DNA from: Pyropia yezoensis
Lineage: Eukaryota > Rhodophyta > Bangiophyceae > Bangiales > Bangiaceae
Assembly (NCBI GenBank): GCA_009829735.1
Contig: CM020620.1
Span: 9,130,545-9,194,544 of the forward strand
Direction: 5' to 3'
DNA: 64,000 nt
Shown here: positions 53,013 to 62,660 of the stretch, piece after piece
Layout of the letters: every line of letters starts with the position of its first letter
Numbering within the stretch: position 1 is the first letter of the stretch
Translations under genes and position numbers: made by a program
The notes under the pieces: model-generated
The model's database searches: none
What the model saw: only the letters and a program-made list of their open reading frames with translations
What the model was told of the DNA's origin: nothing

Positions 53013-54065
53013 ATGTCAGCTGCCAAGTCTGGCGGTCTCTGCTGCTTTGTCATGTGTGGGCTGGTGCGTTGCGTCCCTGCCTGCCGCTTGCACCCCACCG
53101 CCGGGTGTGCCTTTTTGCCACGGACGGGGGGGGGGCAGTGGTGCCACGACGGGGCGTGCGCAGCGTCGTATGCGCACCAGTGGGGCTGGCTGGGCTCCTT
53201 ACTTGGCTATGGCCCAGAGTTGCTGGGCGTGGAGCGCTCTTGGAGGAACAGGAGGAGGGCTCTCCTACTCCCTTTGCCGACGCCCCTACTCTGTCCCCTC
53301 TTTTTCTATTGCTCTTTTGACAGTACTGCCTGCCTGGCGGCTGGGTTCTCGCTTATGGCGCCTCTTTCTCACACCCAACCACCCGCACCCCTGGCTGTGT
53401 TCCCTCTTTGCTTGCTGTGGTCCGTTGGCATCCGCTTGTGCCTTTTTTTTTTTGCTTCCTTCGCCCCCTCCACTGGCGTCCCCCTCTCTGCTTGTGCGTT
53501 TCACAGGGGGCCATCACGATGGCCGTCTTTGGCTCGGGCATGCGCAAGGAGTACGCGTTTTTTGGCTATGAGGGTGACTTTGTACGTTCCCGCGACGGCT
53601 TCCTGCGGCCGGCCTTGTCCTCCCCCCCGCATGCATTTGCCTTGCCCGCTGTCAGGCACGACGCCACACTGCCACCTGGGGAGGATTGGGGGGGGTGTTA
53701 CGCTGCGTGACCACGGCCCTGAACAGTGCTCTGACTCCCCACATCTGCTCACCCCACCTTGCCAACCGCGCTGGCTAGCCCCATGCTCAGCCCCCTGTTT
53801 TGTGTCTTTTTTTGCTTGTCGCTGGCTCTCCGCCCCTGACTCCCTCCCCGTACCCCCCCTCCCCCTTCTGCAGGCTGAAGCAGCGTCCCTGTGCTTCCGT
53901 ACGGCCATCACGTTTGGGGTGCTTTCGGCCCTGTCGGCGGCCACGTTTATCGCCGCCGCTGTGCGGGAGAAGGGGCTGGCCGTGTCGACGTCCGCGGTAG
54001 GGGCAGGGGAGGCTACCACTCCTTCCCGGGGGGGGGGGGGGGGCGCGGGGTACCGGCCCGTCTGA
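53013..54065 (+). CDS. small two-span membrane protein, three exons
   Basis: Proposed exons 53013-53063, 53507-53581 and 53874-54065, with introns bounded by GTGCGT...CACAG and GTACGT...TGCAG, both phase 0. The spliced product has 105 residues. The first hydrophobic span (about residues 7-26, GLCCFVMCGL then GAITMAVFG) is created across the exon 1/2 junction, and a second (about 53-73, TAITFGVLSALSAATFIAAA) comes from exon 3. That coherence is the main support for the model. The C-terminus is Gly/Ala-rich. The layout, an N-terminal Cys pair and two spans with a short loop, recalls ribonuclease kappa / V-ATPase accessory proteins, but no diagnostic residues confirm it. The unspliced 442-codon frame across the locus is mostly intron. 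Confidence 0.5.
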   Translation: MSAAKSGGLCCFVMCGLVRCVPACRLHPTAGCAFLPRTGGGQWCHDGACAASYAHQWGWLGSLLGYGPELLGVERSWRNRRRALLLPLPTPLLCPLFFYCSFDSTACLAAGFSLMAPLSHTQPPAPLAVFPLCLLWSVGIRLCLFFFASFAPSTGVPLSACAFHRGPSRWPSLARACARSTRFLAMRVTLYVPATASCGRPCPPPRMHLPCPLSGTTPHCHLGRIGGGVTLRDHGPEQCSDSPHLLTPPCQPRWLAPCSAPCFVSFFACRWLSAPDSLPVPPLPLLQAEAASLCFRTAITFGVLSALSAATFIAAAVREKGLAVSTSAVGAGEATTPSRGGGGGAGYRPV

Positions 54066-54704
54066 AAGTTGCGCGCGGGTGGGGGAAGGGGGTGAAGGAG
54101 GGAGTGGGGGAAGGGGCTGCCCAGTCAGTTGGACGGGGGGTTGCGCGAGCCAGTCAACTGCCCTCAGGAGAACACGGTCGTGTGTGGTGTATGTACGTGA
54201 GGAGTATGGGAGCAGGGGTCCAGTTCTGCCTGGCTCGCAGAGCGTGCCGAGCGCTTTGGACGAGGGCGCCCTCTTTTTTTTTTCTCTCTTGCGAGGCTCC
54301 GTACCGCGGGCGCTTGCCGGTTTTGCGGCGGCGCATGCATGCATTCTTGTGCATGCATGCATTCTTGTGCATGCATGGGACCGGCCGGCCGGCTCCGCGA
54401 CGCACCGTCGACGGTTGCCGGCTGGCGAGCCCTGCTGCAGCTGTGGCTGTCCCGCGGCCGTGCTTCCGTCGTCGCCGCGGGCGCCGCTGCCGACCCGCGC
54501 CTTGCGTCCCACACCGAAGCCGGGCACCCGCACCCCCGCCGCTCGACCCCCCCCGCGGCGTTACCTGTTAGGCGCCCACGCGCGCCGTCCTCTTTTTTTT
54601 CGTCACCACCGCGTGCCCCCACGACCCAGCAGCCTGCACGCCGCCTCCCCTTCACCCTCCGCCCCTCTCTCGAGCTCAGGCACAACAAAACTAACAACCA
54701 CCCT
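54066..54704. other. tail-to-tail spacer with a CATGCATG repeat
   Basis: Spacer between two convergent genes. At about 54333-54378 an 18-bp unit CATGCATGCATTCTTGTG is repeated 2.4 times. Nothing else was recognised. Confidence 0.5.
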
Positions 54705-57700
54705 CTAGGAGCTTCCTCCTCCCCCCGGCGACTCCCCCCGCTCATATGCCCCCCCCCCCGGCGACTCTGCCCCCCCCACGCCCCCCCCACCTGCCCCACC
54801 CCCGCCCCCGCCCCCACCCCCACCCCCACCCCCCCCCGACGCAGCCCGCGCGGCGAGTGCGGCGCGGACGCCGCGTACCCAGTCGGCGGCGACGAGGCGC
54901 TCGACAATGGCGGCCTTGCCCCCGTCCGCGTCAAGGTGTCGCCGCGCGCACGCCGCAACGAGCGCGCGGGTGCTCATTCCCGCATAGTCCGCGGCGGGGG
55001 TGGAGAGCGGCAGGGGCGCCAGTGTCAGCGGCGCCACGTCGGGGAGGGCGGGCGACACCCGCACCGGGCCCGTGTGGACGAGGTAGGGCGCGGGCGACGC
55101 TGCCACGGCGGAGGCGCCGCCGCCGCTGCCGCCGGCCCCGCTAGAGGGGGACGCTGCCGCCGCCGGTGCCCCCCGGCTGGGGGGCGTGCGGGGCGTCAGC
55201 GTGGCGCCCACCGCCGTAGCCGCCACCGCCGCAGCCGCCGCCGCCGCTGCGGCGACTGCCGCCGCCGACCGCGGGGGCGTCGGCCCCCCCTGCCGCCGCC
55301 CACGCGGTCGGTGGGCGGTGGCGCCCGCGGCGGGCCGCCGGGAGGACACTGGCGACGGCGGCGACGACCGCCCCCGCCGCGGCCGTGGCGTCGGGGTGGC
55401 GGCGGCGGCCGTTGCGGGCTGGGGGGAGCCGCCGCCGCCAGCGCTGCCGCCGCGGCGGGCGTTTGCCGGCGCCGACGCGGCTCGTCGCCGCGACGTGGAT
55501 GATGGGGGCGGGGGAGGGGGGGGGGTGGCCCCCGACAGCCGCCGCCGCCGGCGGTCGGCCACGGCCGCGGCCGCCCGGGACGGCCGCTGCCGTTGCCGCT
55601 CGACGGCGGCCGGTGCAAGTGGTGCGGCCGCGGGCACAAGCCGCCCGCGACGCCGCTCGGCGGGGGGTGCGGCCGCCGGCGCCGACGAGCGGCCCCGCCG
55701 CGGGGGGGGCGTCGCGGACGGCGACGACGGCGGGGTAGGAGACGTTGCCGCCGCTGCCGCTGCTGCCGACGCTGCTGCCGCTGCCGCGGCGAGGGACCGG
55801 CTGCCCGCCGCGGCGGGCGGCCGCGTCGGCGTCGGCGTCGCCGCCGATGCAGGCGTCAGCGACGACCGCCCCCGCCGCACCGGCGGCGGAGACGACGGTG
55901 GTGGAGGCGTGCTGCCGCGCCCGGTCGCGGTGCGGCGCCTTTTCGTCCCCGCCCCTGCCCCCACCACTGGAGGCGGCGGCGAAGGCGGCGGCGCCGCGCC
56001 TGACAGGGACGACCGCCCCCGGCGGGGGGCCGATGGTGGTGACGGCAGCGGCGGCGGCGGAGGCGAGTCGGTCAGCGGCCGTGGCCGTTTATGGCTGCGC
56101 GTTGCTGCTGCGGGGGGCTGGGCGGGCGTCGCTGCCGGCGCCGCCGCCCCCGCGTCTGGCGTCGCCGGCTGCCTCGCGTGGCTCCGCGTTGCGCGTGCGG
56201 CGGCCGCCGCGTCTGGTGCCAACGGCCGCCGCGGGTTGCTCCGCCCCGTCGGCGACGACTCCGCGCCCGCGTCGAGGACCGATGGCCGCCGCTTGTGACT
56301 GCGTGTCGCCGGCGCGGGCGTCGCTGCGTCTGTCGCTGGTGGCCGCCGTTTGTGGCTCCGCGTTGTCGGCGATGCCGCCTCCGAGTCTGGCAGCAACAGC
56401 CGCCGCTTGTGGCTGCGCGTCGCCGGTGCGGCCGCCTCGGCATCGGACAGCGATGGACGCCGCTTGTGGCTCCGTTTCGCCGATTCCGCCGACGCCGCGT
56501 CGGCCAATGGCACACGACGCTTGTGGCTGCGCTTGGCAGGTTCAGCAGACGCCGCGTCTGGCAGCGACTGCCGCTTCTTATGGCTGCGCTTGGCCGCGTC
56601 GGGCGGAGGCTCTCGCTTCTTATGGCTTCGCTTGGCCGCGCCTGGCAGCGACGCCCGCTTCTTATGGCTGCGCTTGGCCGGCTCAGCAGACGTCGCCTCT
56701 GGCAACGACACCCGCCGCTTGTGGCTGCGTTTTTCTGGTGCGGCTGACGCCGCCTCTCCCGACGACGGCCGCCGCTTGTGGCTCCGTGACGCCGACAACG
56801 TCTGGGGCGTGCGGTCCCGGCGACCAAAGCCGTCGGGCAGCCCCGCCGCGAGCGGCGTCGACGAGGACCGCCCGCGTCGGCCGGCCGGAGACGAGTCGAC
56901 GACGGCGGCCGTCGCCGCAGGCGCGCCGTACCGCGCCGGCTGCGGCGAGCCGCGGCGCTTCTTGGACGTTGACGCCGGCAAAGGGGAAGCGCGCTTCTTG
57001 GCGACTCCCGCCGCCGCGGGCGCTGGTAATGGGAGGGGGTGCTTGCGCGGGAGACCAACCCCACGCCGGGCAGGGGTGGCCGCCCCCGCGGTCGCCGCCG
57101 CCGCTTGTGCAGGCGAAGCGGGGAGGGGGTGCTTCCGGGGCCGCCCCGGCTTACGCTTGGGCGGCGCCGCCCCCGCCGCCGCCGCTGCCGCCGAGACGGC
57201 CGCCGTCACCGCCGCCGACGCCGCCGCTGAGAACGCCTCCGCCGTCGCGCCCGCCGAGATAGCCGCCGCCGCGGCGGCGGCGGCCGCAATCGACACGCCC
57301 GCCGAAGAGCCGCGACGACCGCCAGCAGCAGCGGCGCCTCGGCCGCGCCCACGGGGACGCCCCCCACGGCCGCCGCCACGGCCGCCGCCACGTCCGCGGC
57401 CGCGGCCGCGGCCGCCGCGGCCGCGGGTGGCCGCCAGGGCGGCAGCCATCGCTGCACCCTCGGCGCCGGGGCTAGGCAGGAATGGCTCCATAACGGCCGC
57501 GGCGGCACGGAGTGCAGCCGACGCCTGCGCCTCGGCAATAGCCGCCGCCACCGCGTCGAGGTCCCCGCCAGGCGGGGGGGTGGCAACCGCTGCCGGCACA
57601 CCGGCAAAGACCACCTCGTCCATCTGTGAGGCGCCTGCGGCGGTGGCCGGTGCAGTGCTGCTGTTGCCGCCGGCTTTGCCGCTATGGACACCGCCGTCGC

Positions 57701-59435
57701 CGACGCCACCCGCGGGGCCGCCGGTGACGCCGCCGGCCACCACAACCCCGTCGTCTTCGGTGGCATCCCCGGGTTCAGCGTCAATGATAGCGGCGGCAGC
57801 CGCCTGCGCAGCGGCCAGGCCGTCAGCCACATTAGCCGCCGTGGGGGGGGAGTCGCTCGCGGCAGGGGCAGTGGCAGAAGGAGCATTGGCAGCGTCAGAG
57901 TCCGTGGCGGAAAGGGCAGGGACATCGGCCGCGCCAGTGTCCACCGCGGTCGCGGCGGTACCGGCAGTGCGCGCGTCGCGGGCAGCACCCACACCAGCAG
58001 CCACCACATCAGCGTTACTGTTTGCGCCTGCCGCTACACCTGTGGCGGCCGTGGTGGTGGCAGGGGAAGCCATCCCAACAGCAGCAACAGGGGTCGCCTC
58101 CGCCGCTACCCCAGCGGGGGTTGTGTCGTCACTTCCACTGCTTTCAGCGCTGCCAGCAGGCGCCACATTGTCCGCACCGGCGCTTGGGCGTGTGCAGGTC
58201 ATGGCAGCAGCGGCAGACATATCAGAAGCAGCAGCGGAGGCTGCGTCGGCAGCATCGGAAGCGTCCGGGAGTGCCACAGAGGTGGAAGTCGTGACAGGCT
58301 CAGCGGCGGCGGTCAGCACAGCGGCGACGGAGCCACCAGATGCAGACCCCGCGTTAGCCGCGTCGCGGGTGTCTGAGGGTGCCGAAGCTGAGCCAGGCCC
58401 AGCGGCGGTGGCAGCAGCGGGCACGTCAGCCACTTCCGCCGCGTGTGGGCGTGCCGGCAGAGGGGAAGCGGCAGCAGGCACAGCTGCGGCGGTCGGCACA
58501 GCGGCGACGGAGCCACCAGATGCAGACCCCGCGTTAGCCGCGTCGCGGGTGTCTGAGGGTGCCGAAGCTGAGCCAGGCCCAGCGGCGGCGGCAGCAGCGG
58601 GCACGTCAGCCATTTCCGCCGCGTGTGGGCGTGCCGGCAGAGGGGAAGCGGCAGCAGGCACAGCGGCAGCTGTGCCTGCCGCGTCAGCCGCGTCCCGGGT
58701 GTCTGAGGGTGCCGAGGCGGGGCCAGGCCCAACGGCGGCGGCAGCAGCGGGCACGTCAGCCACGTCCGCCGCGTGTGGGCGTGCCGGCAGAGCCACAGCG
58801 GCAGCAGGCACAGCGGCGGCTGTGGCGGCAGCAGCGGCAGCAGCGTCGGCCAGGTCGGGCACCACGCCGGCAGCAGGTGCGGCTGCGGCAGCAGCGGCGG
58901 CGGCGGGGATGGCGGGCGAGCCAGCAGGGGGGCGCGCAGGGGTGGCCACGGCCGCCCCCACGACAGGGTCACCAGGGGTGGGGGCGGCAGGGACAGGCGG
59001 GCGGCCACCGCCAGCGGCCGGTGCGTCCATGGCACCACCCGGGCGCGCCGCCGCCCGCGCGGCGGCCGCGGCGGGCCCACCCACCGCGGGGGGGACGGTC
59101 GCCGCGTCGGGCTCCGCGTCGGCCACCGCCGCGGGGCGCCCAGCGGGGACGCCCCCCACCCCGTCGGCGGCCCGGCCACTGGCGCCCCCCGCGTCGGCGG
59201 CGGCCACGGCGCCGCCGGCGGCGGCAGCAGCAGCAACAGCAGCGGCAGCGGCAGCGGCATCGGCAGCGGTAGCGGCAGCGGCAGCGGCAGCGGCAGCCGC
59301 AGCGGCTGGCGTGGCGGGCACAGCGGCGGGCGCCGCCGCGGCGGTCGGGACGGACCGGCAGGGCGGCGGCGCCGCGCGCGGTGCCGCCACCCCCGCCGAG
59401 GCGGCGGCCGCCGCCGGGTCAGCCGGGCGGACCAT
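54705..59435 (-). CDS. SAP-domain, AT-hook, SHKRR-repeat nuclear protein
   Basis: 1576 residues from ATG 59435 without a stop or obvious intron. Residues about 1-560 are Ala-rich with 60-residue repeats. An Arg-Gly-rich stretch (GRGGRGRGRGRGGG, about 670-700) follows, then AT-hook-like cores KPGRPRKHP (about 755) and a weaker GLPRKHP. About twelve units centred on (K/T)RSHK(K/R)R occupy roughly 880-1120, then Pro/Arg/Ser-rich sequence. Near 1483-1518 YAGMSTRALVAACARRHLDA is followed by GGKAAIVERL, a SAP motif, which in known proteins binds scaffold/matrix-type AT-rich DNA. Many SHKRR units continue into x-S, a basophilic kinase site (RRPS, RRVS, KRAS). A chromatin-organising role is inferred. 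The gene is divergent from the transporter gene. A spliced or shorter model cannot be excluded in such low-complexity sequence. Confidence 0.6.
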   Translation of the reverse strand: MVRPADPAAAAASAGVAAPRAAPPPCRSVPTAAAAPAAVPATPAAAAAAAAAAAATAADAAAAAAAVAAAAAAGGAVAAADAGGASGRAADGVGGVPAGRPAAVADAEPDAATVPPAVGGPAAAAARAAARPGGAMDAPAAGGGRPPVPAAPTPGDPVVGAAVATPARPPAGSPAIPAAAAAAAAAPAAGVVPDLADAAAAAAATAAAVPAAAVALPARPHAADVADVPAAAAAVGPGPASAPSDTRDAADAAGTAAAVPAAASPLPARPHAAEMADVPAAAAAAGPGSASAPSDTRDAANAGSASGGSVAAVPTAAAVPAAASPLPARPHAAEVADVPAAATAAGPGSASAPSDTRDAANAGSASGGSVAAVLTAAAEPVTTSTSVALPDASDAADAASAAASDMSAAAAMTCTRPSAGADNVAPAGSAESSGSDDTTPAGVAAEATPVAAVGMASPATTTAATGVAAGANSNADVVAAGVGAARDARTAGTAATAVDTGAADVPALSATDSDAANAPSATAPAASDSPPTAANVADGLAAAQAAAAAIIDAEPGDATEDDGVVVAGGVTGGPAGGVGDGGVHSGKAGGNSSTAPATAAGASQMDEVVFAGVPAAVATPPPGGDLDAVAAAIAEAQASAALRAAAAVMEPFLPSPGAEGAAMAAALAATRGRGGRGRGRGRGGGRGGGRGGRPRGRGRGAAAAGGRRGSSAGVSIAAAAAAAAAISAGATAEAFSAAASAAVTAAVSAAAAAAGAAPPKRKPGRPRKHPLPASPAQAAAATAGAATPARRGVGLPRKHPLPLPAPAAAGVAKKRASPLPASTSKKRRGSPQPARYGAPAATAAVVDSSPAGRRGRSSSTPLAAGLPDGFGRRDRTPQTLSASRSHKRRPSSGEAASAAPEKRSHKRRVSLPEATSAEPAKRSHKKRASLPGAAKRSHKKREPPPDAAKRSHKKRQSLPDAASAEPAKRSHKRRVPLADAASAESAKRSHKRRPSLSDAEAAAPATRSHKRRLLLPDSEAASPTTRSHKRRPPATDAATPAPATRSHKRRPSVLDAGAESSPTGRSNPRRPLAPDAAAAARATRSHARQPATPDAGAAAPAATPAQPPAAATRSHKRPRPLTDSPPPPPLPSPPSAPRRGRSSLSGAAPPPSPPPPVVGAGAGTKRRRTATGRGSTPPPPSSPPPVRRGRSSLTPASAATPTPTRPPAAAGSRSLAAAAAAASAAAAAAATSPTPPSSPSATPPPRRGRSSAPAAAPPAERRRGRLVPAAAPLAPAAVERQRQRPSRAAAAVADRRRRRLSGATPPPPPPPSSTSRRRAASAPANARRGGSAGGGGSPQPATAAAATPTPRPRRGRSSPPSPVSSRRPAAGATAHRPRGRRQGGPTPPRSAAAVAAAAAAAAAVAATAVGATLTPRTPPSRGAPAAAASPSSGAGGSGGGASAVAASPAPYLVHTGPVRVSPALPDVAPLTLAPLPLSTPAADYAGMSTRALVAACARRHLDADGGKAAIVERLVAADWVRGVRAALAARAASGGGGGGGGGGGGGGAGGGGVGGAESPGGGAYERGESPGGGGSS
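56070..56790 (-). repeat. SHKRR-coding repeat array
   Basis: About twelve irregular units of 42-66 bases each encode (K/T)RSHK(K/R)R followed by a short Ser/Pro/Asp/Ala linker. The plus strand shows recurrent CGCTTGTGGCT / CTTCTTATGGCT. The basic core is conserved while linkers vary in length, which suggests selection on the peptide. Confidence 0.8.
58321..58800 (-). repeat. 180-bp tandem repeats in the SAP gene
   Basis: GCGGCGACGGAGCCACCAGA starts at 58321 and 58501, exactly 180 bases apart. A third unit follows 150 bases on with an internal 30-base loss. Units encode a 60-residue Ala-rich segment containing PSDTRDAANAGSASGG and LPARPHAAE. Both spacings are multiples of 3. Confidence 0.85.
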
Positions 59436-60092
59436 GGCCGACCCAGGGGGGCAGGCGGGCAGGCAGGTAAGGCAGGCAGGCAGTCAGGCAGGGTGCGGAT
59501 GGGGGTGGGGTGGGAAGGAAGGGGGGAGGGGGGGATTTTTTGCGAGCGGCGGGCGGCGGGAGGGGGGTGGGGGGGGGAGGGGGAGCGTGTGGAGAGGTGG
59601 GGGCAGAGGTGGGCGGCGGCGGGCGGGTGCGGGAGACGGGCGGGGTGGGGGGGGGGCTGCCGGGCGGAGGGGGGGTGGGGGGGGGGGGGGCGCCGCCGCG
59701 ACCACGACGCGGGGCAGCGCACCCACCCGAGACGCGACCGTGAGGGCCAACGCGGGCGTTGTCTGCCCGCGCGCGCCCACCAGCGCGCGAGGCGGACAGA
59801 GGGGGGGCGGGGGGGGCAGGGGGGGCGGGCCGGGGGGGGAGACCCCCCGCTTGATGTTTGTTTTTTGGGCGCGCGGCCGCGCCGGTTTTGCTTTTCGTAG
59901 GGTCCGTCGCTCTCTGGTAATTTCCATTTTCCACGGGTTCGGTCTTTTGCAACCGACCGGAGCCGCTGCGGCGGCGGCGGCGCCCCGCCGCCATCATGGC
60001 AGCGGGATTGGCGGCTCCAGCGGAGAGGGTCCCCTGGCAGTTGGGGTGGAGCGGGGGGGGGGGGGGGGTCCCCCCGGCGGTGGGGGCCACCG

Positions 60093-60141
<49 letters not shown>

Positions 60142-60689
60142 ATCCACATACGCAGCTCGGGATGGCCGGGAGCACATGTTGAGACCGATCCCTGGGGCCT
60201 TTTTTGAGGGGGGGGGGGTGGCAGCGGGCGTGTGCGACCGGGGGACGTGCGCCCCCGTCCGCCGCCCCAATCTCCCTCCCCGCCTCCCTCGCCCCCCCGT
60301 CGGTGCGTCGTGCCGCCGCCGCCGCCGTGGAGGCCGTCCGCCGCCCCTGTCCCCGCCCTCCCTTGTCCCCACCACCCGCCATTGCCGACAGCAACCAACC
60401 CGCGTTTGCCGGCCGCGTTGTCGGTGCGCGTGTGTGGGCTCTCCCACCCCCCCTCCCCCCCTCCCCCCCCGGCGGGTCCCGTGTCTTCCGCCTGCCCGAC
60501 CAACCTCCCGCCCCCCCCCTTCCCCCCCCCCCCCCCCCCCCCTCCCCCCCCCCCCCCCCCGACATCTTCCTCCCCCCTCCCCCCCCCCCCCCCGCCATCT
60601 TCCTCCCCCCTTCCCCCCCCCCCCCCCCCGACAACCCCCGCGCCGTCCCCTCCCCCGTCCACACCCCCCCCCCCCTCATCCCGTATCCC
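59436..60689. promoter_or_regulatory. divergent intergenic region with poly(C) and poly(G) tracts
   Basis: It separates two divergent gene starts and presumably holds both promoters. G-runs dominate 59518-59850. A 49-base uninterrupted C tract lies at 60093-60141, and CCCTCC-type tracts fill 60440-60670. No TATA box was found. Very long frames on both strands here (for example around 59994-61979 minus) are composition artefacts. Confidence 0.4.
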
Positions 60690-60959
60690 ATGGCGCCCCT
60701 TCCACTGATGGGCTTTCTCGCCCCGGTCGCGGCGCCCCCGTCCGTGGCCTCCCCCGCCACCCGCCGTGACGCGCGGCGGTTGCGGGTGGGGGCCCCCGCG
60801 CCGACGCGGCGGCCAGCGGCCGCTGCGGCCGCTGCGGGCCGCCGCCGTGGTGCGGCGCCCGCCCGCTGCGACGGTCCAGCCATGACGGCGGGTGCACCGG
60901 CCGGGGCCGACCCGACGGGGGCACCTCAAGGGGGGGGGCCCGCCGCCCCTGCCGACACT

Positions 60960-60995
<36 letters not shown>

Positions 60996-62111
60996 GCCGC
61001 CGCCGCCTCCCCCCCTGCTGCCGCTTCCGCTCTGACCGCCGCCGCTCCCCCGACGCCGTTGCTCGTGGCGGCGGCGGCGGCGGCGGCGGCGGCGCCCACC
61101 GCGGGCGCGCTGGTAGCGACGAACCCCCCCGCGCCTGGCCGGGGGGACCATGATCTGGGGTCCCCCCTGGAGCGGGCGGCGGGGCAGCTGACGGGCCGCC
61201 TGTGGCGGGCGGCCATGGCGGTGTGGCGGTCGGGGGCGCTCCCGCGGCTGGCGGTCTTGCCCCTGCTGGCGCTGTTTACGCTCAAAGCGGCGCCCGCCGT
61301 CGCCGCGTCCACCCTCTTGTCGGCAGTCACGGGCGGCGGTGGCGGCGCTGCCGCAGCCGCTGCCGGCGGCGCGGCGTCGTCGGTCGCGTCTGTGGGCGCG
61401 CCTGGCGGCCTGTTTGGGGGCCTGTCGGCGGCGCTGGCGGGGGTGGACCCCGCGGGCTTTAGCAGCGGCTTCTACTCGTCGTTTGTGCTCATCCTGGCAT
61501 CGGAGATTGGGGACAAGACATTCTTCATCAGCGCCCTGCTGAGCATGAAGTACTCGCGGACGCTGGTACTGGTCGGCACCATGCTCGCACTTGGCAGCAT
61601 GACGGCCATCTCGGTGGGCCTCGGCCAGATCTTCCACGCCCTCCCCGCCAGCCTCAACAGCGCCATTCCGTTTGACGACTACGCTGCGGTGGCGCTGCTG
61701 CTGTGGTTTGGCTACACCAACGTCCGCGATGCGCTGCGGATGGGTAAGGAGGACGAGGAGGGGGGGGAGCTCGCCGACGCGGAGGAGGTGGTTGCCGACG
61801 CCCAAAAGCGCAAGGCCACTGCCTCGCGGCCGTTCAATATGGGCGCCCTCCGGGTGATCCTCGAGACGTGCTCTCTCGTGTTTGTCGCCGAGTGGGGTGA
61901 CAAGAGCATGCTCGCTACCGTTGCTCTGGCGGCGGCCAAGAACCCGCTTGGCGTGGTGGCGGGCGGCATTGGCGGTCATTTCATCGCGTCGATCATTGCG
62001 GTCATTGGAGGGTCCCTGCTGGGCAAATACATCAGCGAGAAGAACGCGCGGCTGGTCGGTGGCATCCTCTTCTTTGTGTTTGCCGCCCTGACCTTGTTTG
62101 GGGTGTATTGA
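60690..62111 (+). CDS. UPF0016/GDT1-family Mn2+/Ca2+:H+ transporter, plastid-type (PAM71/CMT1-like)
   Basis: 473 residues from ATG 60690, chosen because an Arg/Ala/Pro-rich leader typical of plastid import begins there (MAPLPLMGFLAPVAAP) and everything upstream is poly-Pro. A hydrophobic segment ending KAAPAVAAS (about residues 190-207) resembles a second, thylakoid-type signal. The mature part has the two family signatures ASEIGDKTFF (about 269) and VAEWGDKSML (about 399), the E-x-G-D-(K/R)-(S/T) cation-binding motifs, within two sets of three spans separated by an acidic loop (GKEDEEGGELADAEE). Known homologs move Mn2+ (and Ca2+) against H+: PAM71 across thylakoids to supply photosystem II, CMT1 at the envelope, TMEM165/Gdt1 in Golgi. 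The leader favours a plastid member; thylakoid versus envelope is not decidable. It ends GVY-TGA, intact and intronless. Confidence 0.9.
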
Positions 62112-62660
62112 TCAGGCACCCAGTCCGCGGCCTTCATTCTTCTTGTTCACGGTGTGCACCCCACGCGGGCTACGCTCCTCGCGTACTGTCACGAAGCGCC
62201 TGGGCTCACGCCCGAGGACTGTGAACCGCAGCGACAAGCGTGTACACATCGATTGAAGTGTCGGGCGAGGACCTCGTTTTTATACAAGAAACGCCACGGC
62301 GGGGCATTGAGCACGCTCGCAAAAAATCTTCTAGCGCATAGCACATGGGATAGAGGCGACAGGGAGCAAAATAGAAGCGAGAAGCCAAGGAGATATACGA
62401 CACAAAGAGACACTGAGACACATCAAAACAAAAAATGAAAGAGAAACAAATCCGAGAGAAGCCCAAGAAAAACGACGGGCACACAGGCAACCCTGACCGC
62501 AACAAACGGCGCATGGTAAAGTGGCAGCGACGATGGGCCAGGGGAGAGAGTGCCGTTGAGTGCCCCCAATACACTGCCACGACGAAACCCCCCCCCTCCC
62601 CCAGGCGACCGGCTGACGCGCCCGTCGCGAACAGCCAGTCTACCCACCGCCGCACCCACG
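62112..62660. other. tail-to-tail spacer
   Basis: Unique AT-richer sequence between two convergent stop codons. It probably contains both polyadenylation regions. No gene recognised. Confidence 0.5.

Noticed and set aside
60204..60689. N-terminal extension of the GDT1 frame upstream of ATG 60690
   Set aside because: The extension is poly-Pro translated from C-tracts; ATG 60690 starts a plausible plastid leader.
58313..60883. Long minus-strand frames overlapping the SAP gene start and the divergent spacer
   Set aside because: Composition-driven frames over homopolymers. The SAP-domain frame has the conserved motifs and repeat structure, these do not.
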